Origin: Nostoc sp. KVJ20
GTDB lineage: Bacteria; Cyanobacteriota; Cyanobacteriia; Cyanobacteriales; Nostocaceae
Direction: 5' to 3'
NCBI RefSeq assembly: GCF_001712795.1
Contig: NZ_KV757658.1
Location: 1 to 64,000 of the forward strand
DNA: 64,000 nt
The notes under the pieces were generated by a model that saw nothing but the letters and a program-made list of their open reading frames with translations, ran no database searches and had not been told where the DNA came from. The position numbers were made by a program, and so were the translations under genes. Shown in pieces: positions 7,766 to 17,253 of the stretch (positions are counted from its first letter, which is position 1; every line of letters begins with the position of its first letter).

Positions 7766-10700
7766 TTACCTCTCCACTAAATCTTTTTTGACATCTTTGA
7801 GAGCATTATTGATACGGGAATTCATAAGTTGAAAGTCCTGTAATGTTTCATCACTAATGTTACTTACTTGGGTTCTTCCTTCTTTGACATATAATAATAT
7901 GTTGTCATTTTTATCTTTAACTAAGTAAGTTTTGTCTTGGACTTTTGTAGCAATTTGGTATTTTTCTGTTTGTACTGACATAATGCCATTGATATCTTCC
8001 TGTCCAATGATTTTAACTAAACTTTGGGAAAGATTGGTCATTTCATTAATTTTTTCTAGCTCCTTAATATCTTGCTCCATTGCCTTAAAAGCGTTCTCAA
8101 GACTGATATTTTCTTTGATGTATAAATCAGTTACTTCCTGAATTCTCTTGAGATATGTTTCTGATTTACCGAGCTTTTCAGCTGCTACATACCAGTCTCG
8201 AAGATTTTGCACTGTATTAGCTTTCATCCGCTCGATAATGCTATCCATCGCTCCAACCTGCTGTATTCTGGGTTGAGAAGGTGATGCAAGTGCTTGGTAA
8301 ATATTTGGTTTTTGACTTTGTTGTGGAGACAAAATGCTCTTGTCATTAGTAATAAATGGGTTATGTGATACTTGTATATTGGAAGAAATAGTGTTGATAT
8401 TAATTTTGATATTTTCTATAGGATTAAATACAGCGTATCCTTGGGAAGTTTGTTCTACTTTGTAGCCTTTTTCTTGAAGATAATTTTGAACTAATTGATC
8501 AGTTCCTTGTGCGTTTCCGACTATGAAAGAGCTTTTGGCTTCTATTACCTTATTAAGTAACGGTTTGTAGTGATTTTCAAAAGTTTGGGCAATTTGCTCG
8601 CTTGTCACTCCGCGCCACGGGCCAGACCCGGATACCATAATGATGTCGTCTTTTGAGTAATTTCCAGTGTTGGCGCGTTCTCCCCATGCTTGCTCGTAAT
8701 TACGGGTGCTTGAAGGTGTTTCAGGTGGCGCAGCTGATTTACCGATAAACTGGGTAGCTATTTGTGCCATCGCAATATCTTTTTTCATGTGTTCAGCGAC
8801 GGCGGCGTTTATCGGTTCGAGTTGGGATAGTGGATTTGTCAGCGGCCGATCAGTCTGTTCGGACTTTTCCTGCTGGGTTTGTACTGTAGTTTGTTGTGAC
8901 TTTTCAGTTATATTGCTGTATGCTTCGCTGAGGGCTTGAATAAATGCGGATTCTTTACCCTTACCCTCCCACTGTTTATCCTGGGCGTTAGTTATGTTGG
9001 TGAGGCAGTGCGTTGTGGAGGACAGTCGCGTGGGCGGGTTTCCCGACTTGAGCGAACTGTCCGTTGGGGTTCCCCCCGTTGTAGCAATTGCCGTACAGTT
9101 TTCCAGCCACTCACTTCCTCCGCGTTTGGCGATCGCCTCAGTTAGTCGGGGGTGTTGTTCCAGTTTAGCCTGAAGCACTTCTACCATTAGCTTGTATTCA
9201 TCAGCCGATGGATGCAACTGCTTTTGGTGGTTAAATGCGTGTTCGGCGGATGCGTATGCTACTCCTTCAGGTTTTTGGACATGGGTTTCTACTCCATACT
9301 GTCCAGCAGGGGCTTCTGGATTATTATTGACTGAAACTTGGTAATCGTTTTGCAGCTTGCCTTGTTCTTTTGCGAGTGCAGTGGCAAGACTGAGTGCTAC
9401 TCCAAGCCCATCTTTGGAGTCGGGACTGATATTTACTGGAGTTGCAGGTTGTTTTTGAATGGTTGGGAACGGAACAATTTTGCCATTGACACAATCCCCT
9501 ACCGGCTCCATGAATAAGCCATATAGCTGACTTTTACTCGCCTGGGTTTGGGTAAGTTCTTTAGATGAATGTTTTTCCCATTTCGCCCAGGCTTGCTGGT
9601 AACTCGGATCTTGAATCATTTCGGGGGTAATTTTATACTGCTTACCCACCCGGAAAGCAACTTGCTCGCCGTTTTTACCAAGGGCGATCGCAATATCTCC
9701 CTCTTTTACACCATAAGTTTTGTGGTAGTCTACACCTCTGGTAGTGTGTATCCTACCGTGTCCCCGCATGGCATCGATGGTTGTATCAGCTGGTACTTTG
9801 GAAGGTTCGCCGTGCAGATGTAGCGAATAAACCATTGGTACTGGTTTTCCAGATATAGTCGGGTTGTCTGGAATCTGAGGGTTAGCAGCGCGTGCCGCAG
9901 TGGAATTCCCGATGGCGATAATTTCTTCTACAGTTGTTTGATTTGAAGGGTGTGAGGGTATGTTTCGGGTGGCTTCTCTGAGGCTGGTATAACTGCGCTC
10001 TACTTTAATTTCTCCCCCAGGTGTCCAGTCGTTAGTTTTGATGGTGAGGTCGCTGTTGCTTTGGACTATCGCACGAGGAGGTTGGTTTGAGGCGAGGAAG
10101 TTTTCAAATTTTTGGCGAACGCTGTTTTGTCTGCCCAGGTCATTTTTAATTGACCAGATGTTGATAGACCATCTGCCAGCCTCAGTATTGAGGGCAGCGT
10201 GTTCGTTCTTGCAGTTAAAGCGGGTTACTGTACCCGACTCAAGTTTAAATTCTTGGTATTGTGCGTCCTGATTCTCCTCCCTAGTCCATGCCATTCGTTC
10301 CTTTGCAGCGCGATACCCCCAATCAGAATTTCCGATATTAATGCTGCGGGCTTCCGTTGCGGCGTAGGAGTCATCGCGGTGGTAGTTGATGCCAGCGCCG
10401 GAGTTTTCGGAATAAGTGACCAGCACAATATCAGCGTCAGGATACACTTGTTTGACAAGTTCCATTAACTTGTTGTCTTGTACCCCTGGCTTGAAGTCTT
10501 TATCCTTCAAATCCCATTTTGCACCGACCCATGCGACTTGTCGTCCTAGTGCGTAGTTGGATTTATCGTTTTCAAGTATAGGTTTGAAGTGGGTTTCAAG
10601 GTGCGATCGCAATTGTTCTACTTTTTCCTCGCTTACTTTACCCAATATTTCAATAGCTTTAGTTGGATCGGCTTGGCGCGAGTTGGGTAGTAATATTGCT

Positions 10701-13700
10701 CGGTTCTTAGTTTCTGATTGTGTGCCTGTTAATACTTGTATTTCAACTGAGTTTTTGTAAACCTGTGAAATTCCTGCAACTGTGGAATTAGTATTTAATT
10801 GAATGTTAGTTGTATTCTTTTCTGGTACAGCTTTCGCAGGAATAATTGGTACTGGAGAATCTTCTTGATTAAGCTCTCTGGGACGGTTAGGTAGTGCTTG
10901 TAGAGCTTTTTTGTACTCACTATTTTCTGGAATTTGGTTTAATTCTAAACGACTACCTTCAGTCGCAACTTTTTGATTTAACTCTGCACTAAGCTGTTCG
11001 TAATGGTCAAATCCTTCAAGTTCACCGATATTAATGGGTTCTCCAAGTAAACTATTTAATTCCTCGTTTATTTTTTCACTAATCTCATTTTTATTGAAAA
11101 TAAATGTAGCTGTGTTACTCTCAATAAAATAATGATTTTCAGTAGATTTTGATTCTAGCCAAGTAGCTACAGCGATCGCGTCTTGTGCGGGAACAACTAA
11201 TCCGAGAGCTTCTTTAGTTTCTACCTGCGATCCATCTGGAGAACTATATTGTTGGTTTGGGTTATAAAAATATACAGTTTGTTCTGAAATGAATGGAGTG
11301 ATTTGTGACGGTGTATCTGCACTCTTGATATTACCATCAGCACGGTCAATAAATGTTTGTTTTAGTTCGCCACTCATGGTACTTTCATCGAGTACGAATA
11401 CAGTCATACCTTTTTTGGCTTCTAACCGAGCTTGTGAACTGGGAAACAGGTCGTATGATACTCCTACTTTTTCTAGATATTTTTTAGTTTTTTCAGTTAT
11501 ATTTTCATCAACTGTTAATCCTAAAAGCCCTACTAATTTTTGTTCTTTATCTTGGAATATGATTGTAGGACGTTCGTTAATTTTACCAAGTATTTGGTTA
11601 CGTTTTTCTTGCTGTTCGTTTTTGACAGGCTGTTCATTACTGATAAGCTGACTGCGCTTAACCCATTTTTCGGGATACTCTACTGTTTCTGGATTAATAG
11701 TTATTTTACAGGTACTTTCATTACTAGTAATCTGTACAGGGATAGTAGTTCGTTGTTGGTTTAAACGGATAATACCTGTATCAATTAGTTTTTGTACAGT
11801 GCTACTTTCTTTCCTTTGCCACTGTCTTTGTACATTCTCTCTATTTAACTCGGTTTCGAGGCGTTCAGTATGCTGACCAATAATGCCGAGTGATTGTTCA
11901 CCAACTTTAGCAATATAAACGTGCTTTTTATCAAATGCTCTAACTAAAGTTTCTTTAAATGCTTGGTTGCTAATCTCCTGTTTTTTGTATTTTGGATTAG
12001 TAATATTAATTCGTAAAAAATTTCCCTTAGATGTCTCTGCTATTGCATAGGCATTTTGTCCGGTGATGATGGTTTGAATTTTAAGCTGTAACTGTTGCCC
12101 ATTACCGGGTTTTTCTGCTAGCCAACCTTCAGCAATACCCTCTTTGATTGATTCCTTATCAATGTTGCCTAATTTCTCAGGTTTATTACCATTTTGAAGA
12201 TAAATACTATAGTCTTCACGAATAAGGTCAACCTTTTCGATTGTTAACATTACAGGTTCATTATTAAACCTTTGGGAATTTCCAAACTTATTAACTTCAC
12301 CTACTTTAAAGGTAAGTTCTGGTAGTCCAGGTACTTTGGTTGTAACAGAGGTGGTATATACTTCACCTTTTTCAACGCTGGCAATAGCAATAGTACCAAT
12401 TGGTAGTCGGGCGTTACTTTGTTCTATATTGCCAAATGTTTCGTAATTACCTTCCTGATTCTGGAGTTCAATAACACTTTTTCCATCTTCAGCTAGATTA
12501 AATCGAATATTTTGAGGTTGATTTTCATGAAATAATTCACTACTGCGGTCGAACCCGGTGATACTAAACTCGTTAAATCTGAGTGTGTCTAACTGACTGA
12601 TAATTTCTTCAGGAAAGGCAGCAAAGGCGAAATTAGAAACTTTCTTTTGGTAATCGCTACTTTTATCACTACTACTCTCACGAGTAGTTGATACTGCCCA
12701 GGTAGCAGCTGCCATTGCTAGCTTTTGTCCTTCTGAAATTGAATTGTAAAATTCTTCTGCTATCTGGTAGGCTTTTTGGTAAAGAAGTTTAATTTGACCT
12801 TCGCTAAGTTCAGCTTGGAAGGCTATTTTGTTAGACGTTACTTCCTGTCCAAGTGCAATTCCTATCTCTTCGGCTTTATTTTCTTGCTCCTTAGCAAGTG
12901 TTCCTAATGCCCTAAACTTGGGTTTGTTGTTCTCAGTTTCATCGTTAATTTGGGCATAAACTACATATTTATGTGGGCGGTTACTGTTGCGCTTGTCTTC
13001 AGATATTTCTGATAGCTTGATTGTAATTTTATTAGCTTTCCAGATAAATTCGTTGTCATACTGTAAAAGGTTAGTTACACTTACTTGATTGCCGTTAGCA
13101 AGGGTAATATTTGCAGACGGCCCTTTTTCAGTTTCTCTTTGTCTAGATAGCTGACTCGCTTGGTTAAAGGATTTGTCGAATTCTTTTTTGACAAGAGTAG
13201 CTATTAATCGCTGTTCGTTAGAAAACTCGACACCTTTAAATAAAGCTTGAAATTGGGCGATTTCACGCGATTCGAGACGAGCTTTTTCAAAATACTGGTT
13301 GGTTTGAGCAATTAGTAATTCAACAGGCGAGTATCCCGTGGGTTGAATTGTATTGTCAATATAAACGTCTTTTTTCTTATCCTTAATATAGTTAACCTCC
13401 CGGTAGAGAATCCGGCTGTTGTCGCGGATAATTTCCATTTCGGGTTTTTTGGCACTTTTGAAGAGGTCAACTGCAATTTGGTTTTGAAATGCTGCCTCGG
13501 CAATCATTTCGCGGTATATCTTGATGTTAATATTCATTGCCACCAGTGCATTGACCTGGTTTAGGGGTTCTTGCCGAACAGTTTTGATAAACTCTTCCAT
13601 GTAACCGCGATACTTAGTCGGAATCTCCTTCCCTTCAATACCCTTGGATTTTGCCCAGGCTTCTGTTTTAAATAAATCTTCGTAGTGTTTGGCTACCTGC

Positions 13701-15619
13701 TGTACGTACTCAATTTGGTCTTTTTCACTACCAAAGTTTTTCAGGATAGTAATTTCTGACTCTAACGCTTCGATTGAGGTCAGGTGATTGTTGATAACAC
13801 CGACACTAATGCCATCGCTCATGTGGATGGCGATTTCTTCAAATTCCGGCTGACTGCCATCTTCCTGGTAAAAAGATTGTTTTTTGAGTTTAACAGTTGG
13901 ATCATAAGCGTTTTCAGGCAGGTTGCGCTCCCTTGCCTCGGCAGTGAGGTTTGGATACCTGCTTGCCCGCTCAAAGCCAATACAATCACCATCGTAGTCG
14001 CGTGCCTGACGCTCTTGTTCGGACTCTTGAGGAAGAATTTCTAGCTCGTAACCAGCCGACTTTAGTTCTGAAATATACTCATTAAATTTGTTGGTAAACT
14101 CGATTTTGTCTTTAGTTTCGAGCTTGCCGATATTTTGATCTAAGTAATTTTCAATACCTTCTAACTGAATATTTTTACTTTGGGCTTCGGGTAGGGCAGA
14201 TTTAATTTGCTCGTTTAGACGGTTATAAATGCGATCGCTTGTTTCGTCTGAGACAGCGATCGCACCCGCGAGAGGTTGACCATCAGGCCCAAGGATGTCT
14301 TCTACAATTTTGTTAGTTGAGATGCACAGACCATTTGAGTTGAGGAAAGGGGAGCGGAAGTTGAGAACTTCTTCCCCATCTTGATAATGCGGGATGGAGA
14401 TTTCCCCATTTTGTAGGTCTTTACAGGGAATGACCATTGCCCGCTCAAACGTGAGCGTCTTGCCGATGGCGATTTCTTTCCACTCGTTTTGGACGAACCG
14501 GGCGAGTTCGCGCTGTACTTTCTCAGTTTCGAGAAGTTGACCTTCTCCTTGCAGGTCAGCTTTGATGAGTTTGTAAATGAAAGAATCAGTAGCAATGCGA
14601 TCGCCTACGGCAGGCGCTCCTGCGCCATCGCGCAAAGGTTCTAAATCTTCTGCTACTGTTGGATCTTCTGCTGCTTGTTCTTCAAGAAAAGCTTTCCGCT
14701 TATCGTACTTTTCGCAGTAAAGTTGTGCAAGTTGCCGGGGGTCGTCCTGTACAACATTCAGCTTTTTGGCTTCAAGTTCTAGCTGTTCGGTAAAGTCTTT
14801 CAGCCCGTTAGGGAATGAAGCGAGTAACTGCGAGATAGCTGTTTTACCGAGTTCAGATTGTGATTTTTCACCTAGCCAGATATTTTGCCTGTACAGTCCA
14901 GGTTGAATTTGGGGCTTGCTTGGCCCATTAGGGTTGTCTTTATCAGTTCCCTTGAATGCAGATAAGGGAAGAATTAAGTCAATTCTAGTTGAGTTCTTGG
15001 GATCTGAATAATTGAGAATTTGGTCAAGGTTTGCAGGGCGTAGTGTACCTTTGCCAAAGCGGTATTTATTATCATCTCCGTCTTGGTCAGTCCAACCGAA
15101 GCGGTGTTGAATTACTCGATATTTATCACCTTTTTGATGCTTAGTTAATTCGTGATATAGGTCTGTGGATATTTGCCCGTAACAGTCTCCTGTTAGCTGA
15201 TATGCTTGGTCATTACTAATAACGCCGCCATTCTCACCATTATTATCATCGACAATTAGAATATTTAACTCTTTCTTGACAGCATTTTGACATGAACCAA
15301 GAAAGATAGACCCGTAAGCACCTCTATCTTTGCTATCAGGGCATAATTGTCTAATTGTATTTAGACATTCTTCTGGCCCATATAACAACCGAGTTTTTGA
15401 TGATAATAATAATTTGTGACCTTCAGGATGATTAATTAATTGTTCCACAGTAGACTTTTCGTCCATATGCCCGAACGAAAAGTTAACCCCAGGAAAGAAA
15501 TGTTCTAGTAAGGTATTATTAAGTTCTTCTTTTAACAGTGAATCTGGATTAACCGTATTACCATCTGTATGAATCCACTGATTTAACCTAGTGTCAAAAT
15601 GTTTAGCTTGAATTGTCAT
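7766..15619 (-). CDS. Giant protein: RNA polymerase-like core plus AlkB, PUA-like, NADAR and SLOG domains
   Basis: A 2,617-residue single frame. Residues ~150-800 fit a single-chain two-barrel RNA polymerase of the YonO/QDE-1/RdRP type. Barrel 1 shows FGKGTLRP (K190) and LPLSAFKG (K223). VLNFRSPFLNSNG (R422) precedes the metal motif D541-Y-D543-G-D545, and HMSDGISVGVINNHL and AVDLFK (D718, K721) follow, as in RdRP AVDxxK. Residues ~860-1650 are not recognised. ~1690-1840 is an AlkB-like 2OG-Fe(II) dioxygenase (H1747-R-D1749, H1807, R1816). ~1929-2055 is a PUA/ASCH-like beta region. ~2075-2240 is NADAR-like (SAEHAFNHQK, E2126; DKQWEGKGKESAF, W2217). ~2328-2395 is a SLOG/DUF2493-like domain (SGSGPWRG, VGNAQGTD with D2374). 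The C-terminus is helical. Two small repeats are inserted in frame. It fits the 'polyvalent protein' style of phages and conjugative elements. The domain calls are by eye. Confidence 0.8.
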   Translation of the reverse strand: MTIQAKHFDTRLNQWIHTDGNTVNPDSLLKEELNNTLLEHFFPGVNFSFGHMDEKSTVEQLINHPEGHKLLLSSKTRLLYGPEECLNTIRQLCPDSKDRGAYGSIFLGSCQNAVKKELNILIVDDNNGENGGVISNDQAYQLTGDCYGQISTDLYHELTKHQKGDKYRVIQHRFGWTDQDGDDNKYRFGKGTLRPANLDQILNYSDPKNSTRIDLILPLSAFKGTDKDNPNGPSKPQIQPGLYRQNIWLGEKSQSELGKTAISQLLASFPNGLKDFTEQLELEAKKLNVVQDDPRQLAQLYCEKYDKRKAFLEEQAAEDPTVAEDLEPLRDGAGAPAVGDRIATDSFIYKLIKADLQGEGQLLETEKVQRELARFVQNEWKEIAIGKTLTFERAMVIPCKDLQNGEISIPHYQDGEEVLNFRSPFLNSNGLCISTNKIVEDILGPDGQPLAGAIAVSDETSDRIYNRLNEQIKSALPEAQSKNIQLEGIENYLDQNIGKLETKDKIEFTNKFNEYISELKSAGYELEILPQESEQERQARDYDGDCIGFERASRYPNLTAEARERNLPENAYDPTVKLKKQSFYQEDGSQPEFEEIAIHMSDGISVGVINNHLTSIEALESEITILKNFGSEKDQIEYVQQVAKHYEDLFKTEAWAKSKGIEGKEIPTKYRGYMEEFIKTVRQEPLNQVNALVAMNINIKIYREMIAEAAFQNQIAVDLFKSAKKPEMEIIRDNSRILYREVNYIKDKKKDVYIDNTIQPTGYSPVELLIAQTNQYFEKARLESREIAQFQALFKGVEFSNEQRLIATLVKKEFDKSFNQASQLSRQRETEKGPSANITLANGNQVSVTNLLQYDNEFIWKANKITIKLSEISEDKRNSNRPHKYVVYAQINDETENNKPKFRALGTLAKEQENKAEEIGIALGQEVTSNKIAFQAELSEGQIKLLYQKAYQIAEEFYNSISEGQKLAMAAATWAVSTTRESSSDKSSDYQKKVSNFAFAAFPEEIISQLDTLRFNEFSITGFDRSSELFHENQPQNIRFNLAEDGKSVIELQNQEGNYETFGNIEQSNARLPIGTIAIASVEKGEVYTTSVTTKVPGLPELTFKVGEVNKFGNSQRFNNEPVMLTIEKVDLIREDYSIYLQNGNKPEKLGNIDKESIKEGIAEGWLAEKPGNGQQLQLKIQTIITGQNAYAIAETSKGNFLRINITNPKYKKQEISNQAFKETLVRAFDKKHVYIAKVGEQSLGIIGQHTERLETELNRENVQRQWQRKESSTVQKLIDTGIIRLNQQRTTIPVQITSNESTCKITINPETVEYPEKWVKRSQLISNEQPVKNEQQEKRNQILGKINERPTIIFQDKEQKLVGLLGLTVDENITEKTKKYLEKVGVSYDLFPSSQARLEAKKGMTVFVLDESTMSGELKQTFIDRADGNIKSADTPSQITPFISEQTVYFYNPNQQYSSPDGSQVETKEALGLVVPAQDAIAVATWLESKSTENHYFIESNTATFIFNKNEISEKINEELNSLLGEPINIGELEGFDHYEQLSAELNQKVATEGSRLELNQIPENSEYKKALQALPNRPRELNQEDSPVPIIPAKAVPEKNTTNIQLNTNSTVAGISQVYKNSVEIQVLTGTQSETKNRAILLPNSRQADPTKAIEILGKVSEEKVEQLRSHLETHFKPILENDKSNYALGRQVAWVGAKWDLKDKDFKPGVQDNKLMELVKQVYPDADIVLVTYSENSGAGINYHRDDSYAATEARSINIGNSDWGYRAAKERMAWTREENQDAQYQEFKLESGTVTRFNCKNEHAALNTEAGRWSINIWSIKNDLGRQNSVRQKFENFLASNQPPRAIVQSNSDLTIKTNDWTPGGEIKVERSYTSLREATRNIPSHPSNQTTVEEIIAIGNSTAARAANPQIPDNPTISGKPVPMVYSLHLHGEPSKVPADTTIDAMRGHGRIHTTRGVDYHKTYGVKEGDIAIALGKNGEQVAFRVGKQYKITPEMIQDPSYQQAWAKWEKHSSKELTQTQASKSQLYGLFMEPVGDCVNGKIVPFPTIQKQPATPVNISPDSKDGLGVALSLATALAKEQGKLQNDYQVSVNNNPEAPAGQYGVETHVQKPEGVAYASAEHAFNHQKQLHPSADEYKLMVEVLQAKLEQHPRLTEAIAKRGGSEWLENCTAIATTGGTPTDSSLKSGNPPTRLSSTTHCLTNITNAQDKQWEGKGKESAFIQALSEAYSNITEKSQQTTVQTQQEKSEQTDRPLTNPLSQLEPINAAVAEHMKKDIAMAQIATQFIGKSAAPPETPSSTRNYEQAWGERANTGNYSKDDIIMVSGSGPWRGVTSEQIAQTFENHYKPLLNKVIEAKSSFIVGNAQGTDQLVQNYLQEKGYKVEQTSQGYAVFNPIENIKININTISSNIQVSHNPFITNDKSILSPQQSQKPNIYQALASPSQPRIQQVGAMDSIIERMKANTVQNLRDWYVAAEKLGKSETYLKRIQEVTDLYIKENISLENAFKAMEQDIKELEKINEMTNLSQSLVKIIGQEDINGIMSVQTEKYQIATKVQDKTYLVKDKNDNILLYVKEGRTQVSNISDETLQDFQLMNSRINNALKDVKKDLVER

Positions 15620-16015
15620 ATATAAACAATTAAACTTATAAATTTAAATATAAATTTTTACTTTTTGGCACTAAAATACCCTTAGAGCTTAATTTTACTT
15701 TCTCTGTAATGGTAATCTATTCAACAAATTTCTAATTTATACTTGCAATTTATGGGTAATTAAAAAAAACTTTATTTTGGGGTTTTTACTTAGCTTCTTT
15801 TTGATACAGATTTATCCAGCGTGATGTAATAATTTCAGTATGATAAAAAATATACAAGTTTATTGGTTATTTTGTACTTAGTTGTAAATCAGTAGTAACT
15901 TTTGTAATGTTTACGATTATGGTTGTGTTTGTAGTTTTAGGCAAAATAACAACGTGTTGAAAACTCAATACTAGATAGCATAGAGGCATCACAGTAGGGA
16001 GGCGATTAACAACTG
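15620..16015. other. Promoter region of the giant gene; otherwise no gene seen
   Basis: About 400 AT-rich bases between the divergent giant gene and the methyltransferase remnant. They should contain the leftward promoter for the giant gene. I see no convincing hairpin, operator repeat or small frame. Confidence 0.35.
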
Positions 16016-16275
16016 ATGAGCATTGTAGACAGTATATTCATGTAGATGTTCGGTCGCCCAAAGGTATGCTAGGTAGGTTTGGTGGCATTATCATGGCACG
16101 CATGAATCAAGCGTTCACCTTATTCGGTCATCGACCTGCTCAAAATTCAGCCAAACGACAAAGTGTTGGAAGTTGGATTCGTTTCTGGAGTGGGTGTTCA
16201 GCGTCTGTCCAGGTTAGCATCAGCAGGATATATCGCAGGCATTGATTACTCTCAAGAAATGAGCCAAAATTTTGG
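16016..16275 (+). pseudogene. Class I SAM-dependent methyltransferase, N-terminal remnant
   Basis: GGGAGG stands before ATG 16016 (MSIVDSIFM then an in-frame stop). In shifting frames follow MFGRPK, KGMLGRFGGIIMARMNQAFT, and VIDLLKIQPNDKVLEVGF then VSGVGVQRLSRLASAGYIAG, IDYSQEM. The VLEVGFxxGxG stretch is motif I of SAM methyltransferases and GIDYS is the acidic motif II. A stop, two frameshifts and loss of everything after motif II make it non-functional. Confidence 0.7.
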
Positions 16276-16535
16276 GGTTGCTCTTTGTTCTAGCTATTAT
16301 TTGTAATTTAATCAACTAGAACTAAGCTGAAGTTGTGCATCGCCTAATCCTAGAGAAACTGTCACTTTGTCCCAAGTATGAGAAAATACGGGCTACAAAG
16401 CAGGGGTATCGGGTAGAAGGATATTTTCGAGACGTGCTATGGCTATCCTTTAGTGGCTACTTTTAACTCTGCGATAACTGTAGATATTTCCACAGCGATA
16501 ATGTATGAGAGTATCCCAACTCGAGAGTTGTTCTT

Positions 16536-17003
16536 ATGACAGAGCAAGAGATATTTGAGCATCTATTCACCATTGCGGATCAATCCGACGACACGGGCGG
16601 AGTGGTGAGTTCGTGCTTGGTACAACAAGGAAATATTGTGGCTGAAGGAATCAGTTGTAACGATGGCAAGCATTCTGAATATGTACTTCTGCGTCAGCTC
16701 GAACTCTCTGCTATCCCAGTTCTTCCGGACGACATCATATATACAACAGTAGAGCCATGTGGAAAACGCACTCTCGGAGGACCGGGCGAACATATGGGGG
16801 ACTGTACAACTAACTTGATTCAGGCAGGTGCACGACATGTGGTTTATGCAGCTCCTGATCCAGATGCATCAGCTCAAACTCGATACAAGTTCGAGCAAGC
16901 CGGTTGCTCGCTCCGTCAAGTAAACGATCCCCACATAATCCGTCAAGCAACCACGCTCTTCAACTCAACAGTAACTTCCACATCAGATGCCTTGCCCCAA
17001 TGA
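16536..17003 (+). CDS. CDA-fold zinc deaminase (RibD-like)
   Basis: 155 residues with the zinc/catalytic signature of the cytidine-deaminase fold: H-S-E in DGKHSEYVLLRQLE, then TTVEPCGKRT followed about ten residues later by GDC (EPC...C). IQAGARHVVYAAPDPD is very like RibD/dCMP-deaminase text. Substrate could be a pteridine/pyrimidine or a nucleic-acid base; the sequence does not say which. It stands alone behind a broken methyltransferase, with no riboflavin genes nearby. Confidence 0.7.
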   Translation: MTEQEIFEHLFTIADQSDDTGGVVSSCLVQQGNIVAEGISCNDGKHSEYVLLRQLELSAIPVLPDDIIYTTVEPCGKRTLGGPGEHMGDCTTNLIQAGARHVVYAAPDPDASAQTRYKFEQAGCSLRQVNDPHIIRQATTLFNSTVTSTSDALPQ

Positions 17004-17253
17004 CTATTGCACTCTAGTTTTCAACAGTGTCAGAACATTCCTCCCATAACACACGAGAAATTGGTGCATTTTTGGTATCAAAACGAGGAAAGATAAAGAC
17101 AAGTTCCAAAACCCAAAATAAAATCGGTACTTTGCATCTCTGCGTGGTACTTTATGACAGGCTCTAAAGCATTAGGCGTGCATCCATGCAAGACTATGGT
17201 TGGTTAAAAATTTGATAGTAGTAATCGAAGTAAATTTTCCCTTTTTGCTGGTT

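Noticed and set aside
7766..15619. Giant gene as a non-ribosomal peptide synthetase or adhesin because of its size
   Set aside because: No condensation, adenylation, carrier or cadherin/VCBS repeats. Polymerase, dioxygenase and NADAR motifs are visible instead.
7766..15619. Plus-strand frames of 60-120 residues inside the giant gene
   Set aside because: All lie opposite a continuous 2,617-codon frame with motif-bearing domains and show no independent motif or ribosome-binding site.
16536..17003. Deaminase as a toxin of a polymorphic system
   Set aside because: It is a stand-alone protein with no delivery domain and no immunity gene beside it; RibD-like text fits better.
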